Positions 27,580 through 36,518 of a DNA stretch of 64,000 nt are shown here, one piece after another. The translations under genes were made by a program, and so were the position numbers. A model generated the notes under the pieces. It ran no database searches and was not told where the DNA came from. It worked only from the letters and a program-made list of their open reading frames with translations. This stretch comes from Methylobacterium sp. NMS14P (lineage in GTDB: Bacteria > Pseudomonadota > Alphaproteobacteria > Rhizobiales > Beijerinckiaceae). Position 1 is the stretch's first letter; each line of letters starts with the position of its first letter. The stretch is from the NCBI RefSeq assembly GCF_028583545.1, contig NZ_CP087107.1, positions 394,501 to 458,500 on the forward strand, written 5' to 3'.

Positions 27580-28372
27580 AGCGGCGTCTCGCTACTTCGC
27601 TCTCGTTGCGGCTGTCGTCATTGAGGCAGTTCAATCCGCGTCTATCGCCGCAGATTAGCGGCCTCGAATTTCAAAGATATTGAAAAGCTTGGTTAACGGC
27701 CCTCATTGATCGTATCTTCGTGTCGAATATTTGCGCCATCTCCGCGAAGATTTCGTGATTATGGCCATTTGCGGAGCCGAATATCGATGCGGTTCCGGAC
27801 AGTCCGGAACAGGTTCTGAGGCGGCTGACACGGCGGGTTCATACATGTCCCGTCGGGCACCGCGCCGCTGACAACCCATATCCGGAGGCGTCATCTCGCC
27901 CGGCCGTATTCGATCGGAAGACGTCGACCTGCTCGTCAGATGTCGGGGCGATCGCGCGCTCTTGCCCCGGTCCCACGGCGGCTCCGCCCGTCCCGTTTCG
28001 CGCTCGACGTCTTCATGCCGTCCTGACGATGTCGCCGCGTCAGGGACTCTCACGCTCCCGGGCGCGGCTCGCGCTTCTGACGCGATGCCCGGCGCGCGTG
28101 ACCGCCGGGTTGCGGGCGAACAGCCTCGGACGGGTGGCCCCCGAGTGGCAGCCCCAGCGGCGCGATGCTCGCGCGGCCGGCAGCGTCCGGGATCAGCCCG
28201 GGCGAGCGCGGGCTCGCAAGAGCCAGGAAGCCGAGGATGAGCCCCGGCACCAGCTCGACGAAGCCGGGCCGGCTCGAGGCCGATCTCGGAGGGGCCTTTG
28301 CGGTCGCTCCCGCTGCCGGCACCGCGCCCCCCGCGCCGGGAAGGACGGTCACCGTCCGGCGCGGCAGGCCGC
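27580..28372. other. Long intergenic region, no convincing gene
   Basis: About 790 bases. The part 27600-27800 is A+T-rich and should hold the promoter of the GGDEF-EAL gene, including AAGCTTGGTTAA (27685-27696). From 27850 on it is GC-rich, with several overlapping frames (27703-28053 minus, 28050-28604 minus) that lack motifs or ribosome sites. I saw no RNA-like fold that I could defend. Confidence 0.4.
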
Positions 28373-28717
28373 TCAGGGCGCGCGCAGACCGAGTTGCGAC
28401 TTGTCGGTGAGCCGGTCGTTGCGGAACGTGAGCGTGATGTTGGCGCCGTACGTCCCGCGCCCGGGCCAGGAATAGGTCGCGCGCCGGACCCGTCCGACAG
28501 TCAGGTGCGAGACGCGACGGCCGTCGCAACCCAGACGGACCCGCACTTGGCGGTAGGTCATCCCCGGAATGAGGGCGGCATAGTGCGCATGGTCGACGCG
28601 GCACCCTGGCGTCGCCGCGGCCACGGCGGCCTGCACCGGGAGCAGTGTCAGGACGAGCAGCAGGACGAGCGCCGAGACGAGCGCCGAGACGAGCGCGACC
28701 GGGAGCGCGGACCGCAT
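28373..28717 (-). CDS. Small exported SmpA/DUF3862-like protein
   Basis: A 114-residue protein with a long hydrophobic signal segment (MRSALPVALVSALVSALVLL) and a compact domain: YAALIPGMTYRQVRVRLGCD, then YSWPGRGTYGANITLTFRND and LTDKSQLGL. This pattern fits the SmpA/OmlA-BLIP-like fold, small periplasmic or outer-membrane-associated binding proteins. It starts seven bases after the RND adaptor gene stop and is probably cotranscribed with it. A 12-bp tandem repeat within the signal sequence encodes the repeated SALV. No lipobox cysteine is evident. Confidence 0.7.
   Translation of the reverse strand: MRSALPVALVSALVSALVLLLVLTLLPVQAAVAAATPGCRVDHAHYAALIPGMTYRQVRVRLGCDGRRVSHLTVGRVRRATYSWPGRGTYGANITLTFRNDRLTDKSQLGLRAP
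28664..28699. repeat. 12-bp tandem repeat inside a signal-peptide coding region
   Basis: Two perfect and one slightly changed copy of GACGAGCGCCGA. The unit is a multiple of three, so copy-number change would lengthen or shorten the hydrophobic core by four residues without a frameshift. Confidence 0.8.
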
Positions 28718-28724
28718 CGCCCGC

Positions 28725-29942
28725 TCAGCCCGGCGCGCCCGGGGCGGGCCCGTCGGCCTGCGGCGCCCGCGGTTCGGCCGCGGCACCCGCGTCCGCCGAC
28801 CGGATCTCGACCTTGAGGTCCTGCCGCATGTCCTGGAGATGGTCGGTGATCACCCGCTCGCCGGCCTTGAGCCCGGCCAGGATCGCGGTCTCCTCGCCGA
28901 AGCTGTCGCCCGTGGTCACGGGCTTCTGGCGGACCACGCCCTGATCGTCCACCACGTAGACGATCTGCTGGGCGAGCCGGGCCGACAGCGCGACCGTGGG
29001 GACGAGGAGCTTCTCCTCGGTGCCGGTCGTGACCCGGGCGCGGACGAACTGACCGGGCAGGAAGCGCTCGTCGGTGTTCGGCAGCAGCGCGCGCACGAGG
29101 CGCCGGGCGGTGCGGGGGTCGAACCGGTTGTCGAGCTGGTAGACCCTGGCGTCGCGCACGGGCTTGCCGGCCTCGTCCAGCACCTCCACGGTCACCGGGC
29201 CGGTCTGCATCGCCTCGCGCAAGGCCTCGGAATCCTCGGAGGAGAGCGCCATCTGCACGTCGATCGGGTCGAGCTGCACCACCGTGACCAGCTCCGTCTG
29301 GTTCTCGATGACGAGGTCGCCGGGGTTGACGATCGACAGGCTCGCCCGCCCGTCGAACGGCGCGCTGACCACCGCGTAGTCGAGGTTGAGGTTCTGCCGC
29401 GCGATCGCGGCCTCGGCCCCCTGGACCTGGGCGGCGGTCGCGGCCGCGTTCGACTGGAGCTGCTGGAGGCGCTGCTCCGACGCGTAGCCCTTGTCGGCCA
29501 GCGTGTCGGTCCGGCTCACCTCGGCCTGCGCGAACTGGAGCTGCGCCTTGGCCTGCGCCTCCTGGGCCTGGGCCTGGGCGAGTGCCACCTGGAACGGGCG
29601 CGGATCGATCCGGAACAGCACCTGCCCCTTCTTCACGTGGCTCCCGGGCTCGAAGGGGCGCTCGGTGACGTCGCCGGTCACCCGGGCCTGCAGGGCCGCG
29701 TCCTGCTGCGCGATGATCGTGCCCGTGTAGGTGAAGCTGATCGGCACGGTCCGGGTCCGCGCCGCCGTCACCGTGACGGCGATCGGCGGCTCGGCCTCCG
29801 CGGTCTCGGCCGGTTGGTCCGACCAGGGCAGCGCGGCGATCAGCGCCGACGGCTCCGGCCGGCCCATCGCGAGCCAGCCGCCCGCCGCCAGGACCAGCGC
29901 GGCGCCACATCCGAGGAGTCCAGTCCGAAGCCCCGCCCGCAC
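28725..29942 (-). CDS. RND efflux periplasmic adaptor (membrane fusion protein)
   Basis: A 405-residue HlyD/AcrA-type adaptor. It has an N-terminal membrane anchor (about 7-27), a biotinyl-lipoyl-like half (VTGDVTERPFEPGSHVKKGQ), a coiled-coil hairpin (~125-180, ALAQAQAQEAQAKAQLQFAQ) and the returning lipoyl and beta-barrel segments (VSAPFDGRASLSIVNPGDLV). The GTG start at 29942 is chosen for the GGGAGGAG eight bases upstream; an ATG at 30038 would run into the shared promoter region. It is divergent from the RND pump gene, an uncommon layout, and no TolC-like gene is nearby. Confidence 0.85.
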   Translation of the reverse strand: MRAGLRTGLLGCGAALVLAAGGWLAMGRPEPSALIAALPWSDQPAETAEAEPPIAVTVTAARTRTVPISFTYTGTIIAQQDAALQARVTGDVTERPFEPGSHVKKGQVLFRIDPRPFQVALAQAQAQEAQAKAQLQFAQAEVSRTDTLADKGYASEQRLQQLQSNAAATAAQVQGAEAAIARQNLNLDYAVVSAPFDGRASLSIVNPGDLVIENQTELVTVVQLDPIDVQMALSSEDSEALREAMQTGPVTVEVLDEAGKPVRDARVYQLDNRFDPRTARRLVRALLPNTDERFLPGQFVRARVTTGTEEKLLVPTVALSARLAQQIVYVVDDQGVVRQKPVTTGDSFGEETAILAGLKAGERVITDHLQDMRQDLKVEIRSADAGAAAEPRAPQADGPAPGAPG

Positions 29943-30058
29943 GCTGACTGCTCCTCCCGCTGCGGCGCGCCCGCGCCGAGCCCGACGGGGAACACGCCAA
30001 ACGCGTTCGCGTTGCACGCCCGCGGTCCTCGCGGCCACCGATTACCGTCGAGGTCCGA
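29943..30058. promoter_or_regulatory. Shared divergent promoter region of the RND adaptor and pump
   Basis: 116 bases separate the GTG of the adaptor (minus) from the TTG of the pump (plus). Both promoters must lie here. I could not identify a confident operator. Confidence 0.4.
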
Positions 30059-33000
30059 TTGTTCGCCCGCTTCGTCGACCGGCCGGTCCTGGCGGCCGTC
30101 ATCTCGGTTCTGATCACCCTGATCGGTGCGGTCGCCGGCCTGACCCTGCCGATCGCCCAGTTCCCCGAGATCGCGCCGCCGATCATCAACATCCAGGCGA
30201 CCTATCCCGGCGCCAGCGCGCAGCAGGCCTACGACGCGGTCACGACGCCCCTGGAGCAGGAGATCAACGGCGCCCAGCACCTGCTCTACATCGCCTCGAC
30301 CAGCAACACCGACGGGAGCGTCAATCTCGACGCCACCTTCGAGATCGGCTCCGACCTCGATGCCGCCGCCGCCGAGGTCCTGACCCGCGCCAACCGGGCC
30401 GAGGCGAAGCTGCCGGCCTCGGTGCGCGCGCAGGGGCTGGAGATCCAGAAGAGCTCCCGCCAGCGGCTCGGCAACATCGTGCTCTACGCCGATCCGGGCG
30501 CGCCCTACGACGAGCTGTTCCTGGCCAACTGGGCCGAGACCCAGGTGATCAAGCCGCTCCGCCGGGTCGACGGCATGGGCCGGATCCAGAACTTCTCCCA
30601 GAAGCGCTACGCCATGCGCCTGTGGCTCGACCCGGTGAAGATGGAGGCGCTGGCGATCAGCCCGGACGCGGTGATCCGCGCGGTGAGCCAGCAGAACGAG
30701 CAGATCACCACCGGATCCCTCGGCAAGCCGCCGACCGACGGCAAGCCCACTGCCTTCGAGCTGCAGGTCGTCACGCAGGGCCGGCTCAGCCAGCCCCAGG
30801 AATTCGCCAACATCCTGCTGCGGGCCAATCCCGACGGCTCCGTGGTGCGGGTGCGCGACGTGGCGCGGGTGGAGCTGGGTTCGGAGCAGTACGGCGTGCG
30901 CTCCAGCTTCGACGGCAAACCTTCGGCGACCCTCGGCCTCTACCAGACGCCGGGCGCCAACGCCGTCCGCGTCATGGACGGGGTGAAGGCCACGATGGAG
31001 GAGATCGCGCGGCGGTTCCCGCCGGGCCTCAAGTACAAGATCGCCCTCGACCGCACCGAGTTCGTCCGCGAGGCGATCCGCGAGGTGGTGCACACCCTGT
31101 TCGAGGCGCTGATCCTCGTCGTGGTGGTCACCTACCTGTTCCTGCAGAACTGGCGGGCGACGCTGATCCCCTCGATCGCCGTGCCGGTGGCGCTGGTCGG
31201 GACGTTCGGGCCGATGGCGCTGCTCGGCTTCTCGTTCAACACCCTGAGCCTGCTCGGCCTGGTCCTGGCGGTGGGCCTCGTGGTCGACGACGCGATCATC
31301 GTGGTCGAGAACACCGAGCGCCTCATGGACGAGGGGATGGAGCCGCGCCCGGCCGCCCGGGAGGCGGTGAACGAGGTCGCCGGCCCGGTGATCGCCACCA
31401 CCCTGGTGCTGGCCGCCCTGTTCGTGCCGGTGGCCTTCATCCCGGGCCTGACCGGCCAGCTCTACAACCAGTTCGCCCTGACCATCGCGATCTCGGTGAT
31501 GATCTCGGCCGTGGTCTCGCTGACCCTGACGCCGGCGCTCTGCGGCCTGATCCTGAAGCACCGGCCGGAGGGTGCGCAGGCGGGCCAGAGCCGGTGGAGG
31601 GCGCCGCTGCGCTGGTTCAACCGGGCGCTGGAGCGGGCCGCGGGCCTCCTCACCGCGATGATCGGCCGGCTCAGCCGCCACCTCGCCCTCGTCGGCCTCG
31701 CCTTCGCGGCCTTCGCGGCGCTCACCGTGCTCCTCGTGATGCAGCGCCCGACCGGCTTCGTCCCGAACGAGGACCAGGGCTACTTCTTCGCCGACGTCGC
31801 CCTGCCCAAGGGCGCCTCGGTGGCGCGCACCGACCGGATGGTCGAGCGGCTCGGCGGGAGCCTGCGGGACATGCCGGAGGTCGATCACACGATCGGCGTC
31901 GTCGGCCGCAGCATCCTCGCCGACGCGGTGGCGCCGTTCTACGGGTTCCAGATCCCGGTCCTGAAGCCCTGGGGCGAGCGGTCGGCCTCGGCCGACGCCA
32001 TCATCGCCCGCGTGCAGAAGGAATTCCGGCACGATCCGGACGGGAAGGTGCGGGTGGTCAACCCGTCGCCGCTGCCGGGGCTCGGCACCCGCAGCGGCCT
32101 GACGCTCGAGATCCAGGACCGCAGCGGTGCCGGCGGCATCAAGCTCGCCGAGGCGGCCCAGCGCTTCATCGACGAGATGGAGAAGAGCCCCAACGTCGCC
32201 CAGGCGCTGCCGACGACGAGCTACGGGGTGCCGCAGATCCGCCTGGAGATCGACCGGGCCAAGGCCGAGCAGCTCGGCGTGCCCCTCCAGAACCTGTTCG
32301 ACGCGCTCGGGACCTACGTCGGGTCGAGCTTCGTCAACCTCTTCAACCGCTTCGGCTTCGTCTACCAGGTCTACGTGCAGAGCGAGGCCACGGGCCGGCG
32401 CACAATCCAGGATCTGCAGGCGCTGCCGGTCCTCAACAGCCGGGGCGAGCCCGTGCGGATCGGCTCCCTGGTGCGGGCGGAATTCACCACCGGCCCCACC
32501 GCGGTCCTGTCCTACAACACCTACCCGGCCATCGAGGTGGCGATCGAGGTGGCCCCGACCGCGAGTTCCGGCACGGTGCTCAAGGAGGTCGAGGCGCTGG
32601 CCAAGCGCCGGCTGCCCTCGGACTACGCCGTGGAATGGACCGACGTCGCCTACCAGGAGAAGGTCGCGGGCGGCTACGCGCCGCTGATCTTCGGCCTCGG
32701 CGTGCTGATGATCTTCCTGCTGCTCGCCGGGCAGTACGAGTCGCTGCGCCTGCCCTTCGTGATCCTGCTGGCGACGCCGATCGCGATCTTCGGCGCGGTC
32801 GGCTTCCTGGCCGTGCGCGGGCTCGAGCTCGACATCTTCGGCCAGATCGGGCTGCTGCTGCTCGTCGGTCTGGCCGCCAAGAACTCGATCCTGCTCGTGT
32901 CCTTCGCGGAGGACTTGCGCCGGCAGGGCGAGGACGTGCTGAAGGCGGCGCAGGACGCGGCGCGCCTGCGCATGCGCCCGATCCTCATGACCTCCTTCGC

Positions 33001-33223
33001 GTTCATCACCGGCTCGATCCCGCTCGCCATCGCGAGCGGCGCCGGGGCGCATGCCCGCGTCTCGATGGGGACGGTGGTGATCGGCGGCCTCGTCGTCGCG
33101 ACCTTCATCACCCTGTTCATCACGCCGACCTTCTACGTCGCCTTCGAGCGGCTGCTCGGGCGGGGCGACGCGGCCGCCAGGGCGCAGTCCGGGCCGGACG
33201 GCGCGGCGCAGCCGGCCGAGTAG
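30059..33223 (+). CDS. RND multidrug efflux pump (HAE1 family)
   Basis: A 1054-residue inner-membrane RND transporter of normal length. It has twelve membrane helices in the usual 1+5+1+5 pattern with two large periplasmic loops. ARFVDRPVLAAVISVLITLI starts the first helix, GLVVDDAIIVVENTERLMDE contains the proton-relay aspartates of helix 4, and KNSILLVSFAEDL lies in helix 10. It should exchange protons for hydrophobic or amphiphilic drugs. The start codon is TTG, preceded by a purine-rich GAGG; no ATG or GTG nearby fits the family's N-terminus. Confidence 0.9.
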   Translation: MFARFVDRPVLAAVISVLITLIGAVAGLTLPIAQFPEIAPPIINIQATYPGASAQQAYDAVTTPLEQEINGAQHLLYIASTSNTDGSVNLDATFEIGSDLDAAAAEVLTRANRAEAKLPASVRAQGLEIQKSSRQRLGNIVLYADPGAPYDELFLANWAETQVIKPLRRVDGMGRIQNFSQKRYAMRLWLDPVKMEALAISPDAVIRAVSQQNEQITTGSLGKPPTDGKPTAFELQVVTQGRLSQPQEFANILLRANPDGSVVRVRDVARVELGSEQYGVRSSFDGKPSATLGLYQTPGANAVRVMDGVKATMEEIARRFPPGLKYKIALDRTEFVREAIREVVHTLFEALILVVVVTYLFLQNWRATLIPSIAVPVALVGTFGPMALLGFSFNTLSLLGLVLAVGLVVDDAIIVVENTERLMDEGMEPRPAAREAVNEVAGPVIATTLVLAALFVPVAFIPGLTGQLYNQFALTIAISVMISAVVSLTLTPALCGLILKHRPEGAQAGQSRWRAPLRWFNRALERAAGLLTAMIGRLSRHLALVGLAFAAFAALTVLLVMQRPTGFVPNEDQGYFFADVALPKGASVARTDRMVERLGGSLRDMPEVDHTIGVVGRSILADAVAPFYGFQIPVLKPWGERSASADAIIARVQKEFRHDPDGKVRVVNPSPLPGLGTRSGLTLEIQDRSGAGGIKLAEAAQRFIDEMEKSPNVAQALPTTSYGVPQIRLEIDRAKAEQLGVPLQNLFDALGTYVGSSFVNLFNRFGFVYQVYVQSEATGRRTIQDLQALPVLNSRGEPVRIGSLVRAEFTTGPTAVLSYNTYPAIEVAIEVAPTASSGTVLKEVEALAKRRLPSDYAVEWTDVAYQEKVAGGYAPLIFGLGVLMIFLLLAGQYESLRLPFVILLATPIAIFGAVGFLAVRGLELDIFGQIGLLLLVGLAAKNSILLVSFAEDLRRQGEDVLKAAQDAARLRMRPILMTSFAFITGSIPLAIASGAGAHARVSMGTVVIGGLVVATFITLFITPTFYVAFERLLGRGDAAARAQSGPDGAAQPAE

Positions 33224-33296
33224 CCACTTTGGTCCGTCGCCGAGACGGTCGCGCCGCCGGTCCCGCACCCGGCGGCGAACGGGAGCCATCGAGAGC

Positions 33297-34544
33297 GTGA
33301 CGACCGTCCTGCCGCGCTGGCGGCTGATCCTGTCCCGAACCCTCCGTCAGGCCTGGGTCCGCGCGGCGCTCTACTGCGTCGGCGGTGTCCTGACGGCCCT
33401 GCTCGCGTGGCGCTTCCAGTTCCACGTGGAGGAGGATTTCGCCCTGAGCGTCGGCGCCGACGCCGTCGGCAACGTCCTGAGCATCCTCGCCTCCTCGATG
33501 CTGACGGTGACGACCTTCTCGCTGACCGTGCTGGTCAACGCCCTCGGTTCCGCGTCGTCGGGCGTGACGCCGCGCGCCACGACCCTGTGGAGCGAGGACC
33601 GGCGGGCGCACGACGCGCTCGCCACGTTCCTCGGCGCGTTCATGTTCTCGGTGGTGGGGATCATCGCCCTGTCGACCCGCCTCTACGGGCCGGGCGGGCG
33701 CCTCGTGCTGCTGGGCGCGACGGTGGTCGTCATCGGCCTGATCGTCGTCACCCTCCTGCGCTGGATGCAGCAGCTCACCCGTTTCGGCCGGGTCGGCGAG
33801 ACGATCCGGCTGGTCGAGCACGCGGCCGCCCGGGCCCTGCGCGGCCGGCGCGACCGGCCCCATCTCGGCGGCGTGCCGCCGGACCCGGCGCACCGCCACG
33901 CGCGGCCGGTTCTCGCGGATCGGATCGGCTACATCCAGCACGTCGACCTAGCGGTGCTGACGCGGGCGCTCGGCGGGCGCGACGTGATGCTGGACGTGGC
34001 CGCGCTGCCGGGCGCCTTCGTCCACACGGCCACGCCCCTCGCCTTCGTCGATCCCGACATGGAGGCCGCCGCCCTGGCGGCGATCCGCCGGGCCTTCCTG
34101 ATCGCCGACGACCGCGCCTGGGAGCAGGATCCGCGCTTCGGCCTGTCGGTCCTGGCGGAGATCGGCTCGAAGGCGCTCCCGCCGACGGCCGCCGATTACG
34201 GGACGGCCATCGCGGTGATCGGCGCCGGTCTGCGCGTGCTCTCGGAGTGGGTCCCGGATCCGGACCGGCCACCGCCCGAACCCGAGCATCCGCGCATCCG
34301 TGTCCCGGCCCTGTCGACGGACGACCTGATCGCGGATTTCTTCCATCCGCTGGCCCGCGAGGGCGGGGGGATCGTTCAGGTCGGCGTGCGGTTGCAGAAG
34401 GTCCTGGCGGCGCTGCGCAGCATGGCCCCGGAGCGGTTCGCCGCCCCGGCCACGCGCGCCTCGATCCTGGTCACGGAGCACGCGGGCGCCGCGCTCGGGG
34501 TGCCCTCGGAGAAGGCCGCCGTGGAGGCGCTGACGCTGCGCTGA
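33297..34544 (+). CDS. DUF2254 family membrane protein
   Basis: A 415-residue protein matching the DUF2254 family. Two helices lie in the first 80 residues (AALYCVGGVLTALLAW and the VGNVLSILASSMLTVTTF region) and two more around 105-150, followed by a cytoplasmic region with IGYIQHVDLAVL and DPRFGLSVLAEIGSKAL. The start is GTG 33297 after GGAG. The function of the family is unknown. It lies 73 bases after the RND pump on the same strand and could be cotranscribed. Confidence 0.8.
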   Translation: MTTVLPRWRLILSRTLRQAWVRAALYCVGGVLTALLAWRFQFHVEEDFALSVGADAVGNVLSILASSMLTVTTFSLTVLVNALGSASSGVTPRATTLWSEDRRAHDALATFLGAFMFSVVGIIALSTRLYGPGGRLVLLGATVVVIGLIVVTLLRWMQQLTRFGRVGETIRLVEHAAARALRGRRDRPHLGGVPPDPAHRHARPVLADRIGYIQHVDLAVLTRALGGRDVMLDVAALPGAFVHTATPLAFVDPDMEAAALAAIRRAFLIADDRAWEQDPRFGLSVLAEIGSKALPPTAADYGTAIAVIGAGLRVLSEWVPDPDRPPPEPEHPRIRVPALSTDDLIADFFHPLAREGGGIVQVGVRLQKVLAALRSMAPERFAAPATRASILVTEHAGAALGVPSEKAAVEALTLR

Positions 34545-34622
34545 GGCCAGCGGAACTGCCCGCGCGCCGATCCATTGGGTCACCGGACGCAGACCGACCG
34601 GCTCTCAAGGATGGATGGATCG

Positions 34623-34964
34623 ATGGTATCGACATGCGCGCGCTCCGGCGGAACCGCCCGAGCTTCCGCGGTTCGCGCGGCCGTGGGAGCCTGCGCGCTG
34701 ATCCTGGTGTCCGGACCGGTCCTCGCCCAATCGGCGGCGAGCCGGATCGATCAGCCGACTGCGGCCACGCTGCCCCCAAGCGTCAGCACGACGAAGGGCG
34801 GCGCTGCCCCCGCCGACCGGTCGACCGGCCCCGTCGCACCGCCGAGCGCCATCTCGTCGTCGACGGACGTGATGCAGGGCGGGAGCCCCGGTGCCGAGAC
34901 GGGCCGGACGAAGGACGCGCGCACCAACCCGCTCGATCATCTCTCCCCAGAGTACAAGCGGTAG
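34623..34964 (+). CDS. Small exported hypothetical protein
   Basis: A ~113-residue protein with a signal peptide (AVRAAVGACALILVSGPVLA, cleavage likely after AQS) and a low-complexity Ser/Thr/Pro-rich mature part ending DHLSPEYKR. In-frame ATGs at 34575, 34611 and 34623 are possible starts; 34623 leaves the most normal signal peptide. No family is recognised. Probably periplasmic and disordered. Confidence 0.5.
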   Translation: MVSTCARSGGTARASAVRAAVGACALILVSGPVLAQSAASRIDQPTAATLPPSVSTTKGGAAPADRSTGPVAPPSAISSSTDVMQGGSPGAETGRTKDARTNPLDHLSPEYKR

Positions 34965-35070
34965 AGCGCGCGCGACCGCCGCGCGACCGCCGCGCGAGCC
35001 CGAGCGGCCGCCCGCGCGACGATCGGGCTCCGGCCGGGCTCCGCGCAACCGAGAGCCGGGTCGGCCCGCA

Positions 35071-35994
35071 TCAGAATTCCAGAGGTCGAAGCCCGGCCGA
35101 CGGGGGCTCGGCCGCAAGACCGCAGGTGTGGTCCTGCAGGATCTCGCCGTTGGCCGCCTTGCCGAAACGGCTGGTCACCAAACCGTCCAGGAGCACGAAG
35201 CCCGGCTTTCCGCCCGGGAACTCGGCCCCCACGACAGCCAGCGAGTGCTCGCCCATGGCGGCGCGGGCCCCGCCGTCGCGCGCCAGCAGGTCGAACGGGT
35301 CCGCGGCGTCCAGATCGTCCCCGAGCACGCGCATCGCCCTGAACGGACGACCGACCAGCGGTTCGGCCAGCGGCGCCCACCGATCGCCGATCGCGGGCGC
35401 GAGGCGGCGGAGAGCGTCGCGGACATCCCGGCGGACGCAGTCGATGTGGATGTGCAGCTGCCCCTGACTCCGCCGCAGCCGCGCGTTCACCGCGAGGCTG
35501 ACGTCGCGCCGGTCGAGCGGATGGCCGAGGCGGTCCTCGACGAAGGTTCGCGCGCGCCACGCCTTGGCGAAGTAGTTCGTCGTCCCGGGTTGAAGGAGCA
35601 CGGGGCTCTCGATGCCGGTGATGCGCGCCGTCGGGATCAGGAGAAACTGCGCCCGCCCGCGGAGGTCCTTGAGGATGGCGTAGCCCTTCTCGACCCCGCC
35701 CTCTAGGTCGACCAGGCTGCAGGGGGCGGGGCCCTGTCCGCGCCTCTCATGGGGGACGCACGCGCCGTGCACGATCGCCCACAGGGCTCCGCCGTTTCCG
35801 AGGAGGTTGGGCACGACGGCGACAGCCAGCCAGACCGAGGCCGTCGCGAGGATGATCAGGGCGCCGAGCGATCTGCGCGACGGCCCGGTCCGCGCGCGAC
35901 CGGTCGAACCGCGCGGCGACGCGGTGTCCGGCCGGCCGCGGGCGGCGTCACGCACCTGACGGGCGAGCCTGACCGCCGCTCTGCGCAAATCCAT
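35071..35994 (-). CDS. cdh: CDP-diacylglycerol diphosphatase (Cdh family)
   Basis: A 307-residue protein with one N-terminal membrane anchor (about 43-65) and a Cdh/HIT-like domain. The histidine motif QLHIHIDCVRRDV is the catalytic site, and SLVDLEGGVEKGYAILKDLRG, TARITGIESP and YFAKAW match the family. It hydrolyses CDP-diacylglycerol to phosphatidate and CMP at the periplasmic face of the inner membrane. The N-terminal ~35 residues are Arg-rich and longer than usual. Confidence 0.85.
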   Translation of the reverse strand: MDLRRAAVRLARQVRDAARGRPDTASPRGSTGRARTGPSRRSLGALIILATASVWLAVAVVPNLLGNGGALWAIVHGACVPHERRGQGPAPCSLVDLEGGVEKGYAILKDLRGRAQFLLIPTARITGIESPVLLQPGTTNYFAKAWRARTFVEDRLGHPLDRRDVSLAVNARLRRSQGQLHIHIDCVRRDVRDALRRLAPAIGDRWAPLAEPLVGRPFRAMRVLGDDLDAADPFDLLARDGGARAAMGEHSLAVVGAEFPGGKPGFVLLDGLVTSRFGKAANGEILQDHTCGLAAEPPSAGLRPLEF

Positions 35995-36518
35995 GACGTG
36001 ACCCGGTGTCCGGTTGCCGCGGAAGCGCCGGGCCAGCCGACGCCAGGACGATCTTACAGGCCGCCCGCGGCCCGAGCGATCTCCGTCCCGCTACGGATGC
36101 AACACCGGACGGATCGGGCGGGACGCGGGCGCTGCCGGTCACCGGCTCGCGCCAGACCCGGATCGGCGGCGTCGCCGATTCCGGCATCGGACGCGGTGAC
36201 GCCGCGGCGTCTTTCGTACGCCGGATCCCGCGCGGCCCCTTCTCGGACGACTATCCGATGGGCCATGCCTTGCGCGGACCTCGTCAGCGCCGCCGAACTG
36301 GGCCATGCCTCTCCGCATCCCGGTGCCGGTGCCAGAGCCACCTGCGGTCGCAACCTATCGGGCGGCGCGCCGCCGGAATCGCGGCGAGAAGGACAGGGGC
36401 GGGATGAACCGCGCGCTCGAGGACCGGCTCGACGCGCGTCAGGCGCCGGGAGCCCGGCGACCGCTGAGACAGACCGGACGGCCGCGTTGACCCGGGCCGC
36501 CCTCGCGAGGAGACGACC
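35995..36518. other. Intergenic region, no convincing gene
   Basis: About 520 GC-rich bases between the divergent cdh and sugar-acid dehydratase genes. Overlapping short frames exist in every direction without motifs. Only the ribosome site GAGGAGA just before 36519 is clear. Confidence 0.4.

Noticed and set aside
27703..28053. 116-residue minus-strand ORF upstream of the GGDEF-EAL gene
   Set aside because: No ribosome site, no codon bias and no motif; it overlaps the A+T-rich promoter region.
28050..28604. Minus-strand ORF overlapping the SmpA-like gene
   Set aside because: It contains a hydrophobic run but overlaps a better gene in another frame and has no start signal.
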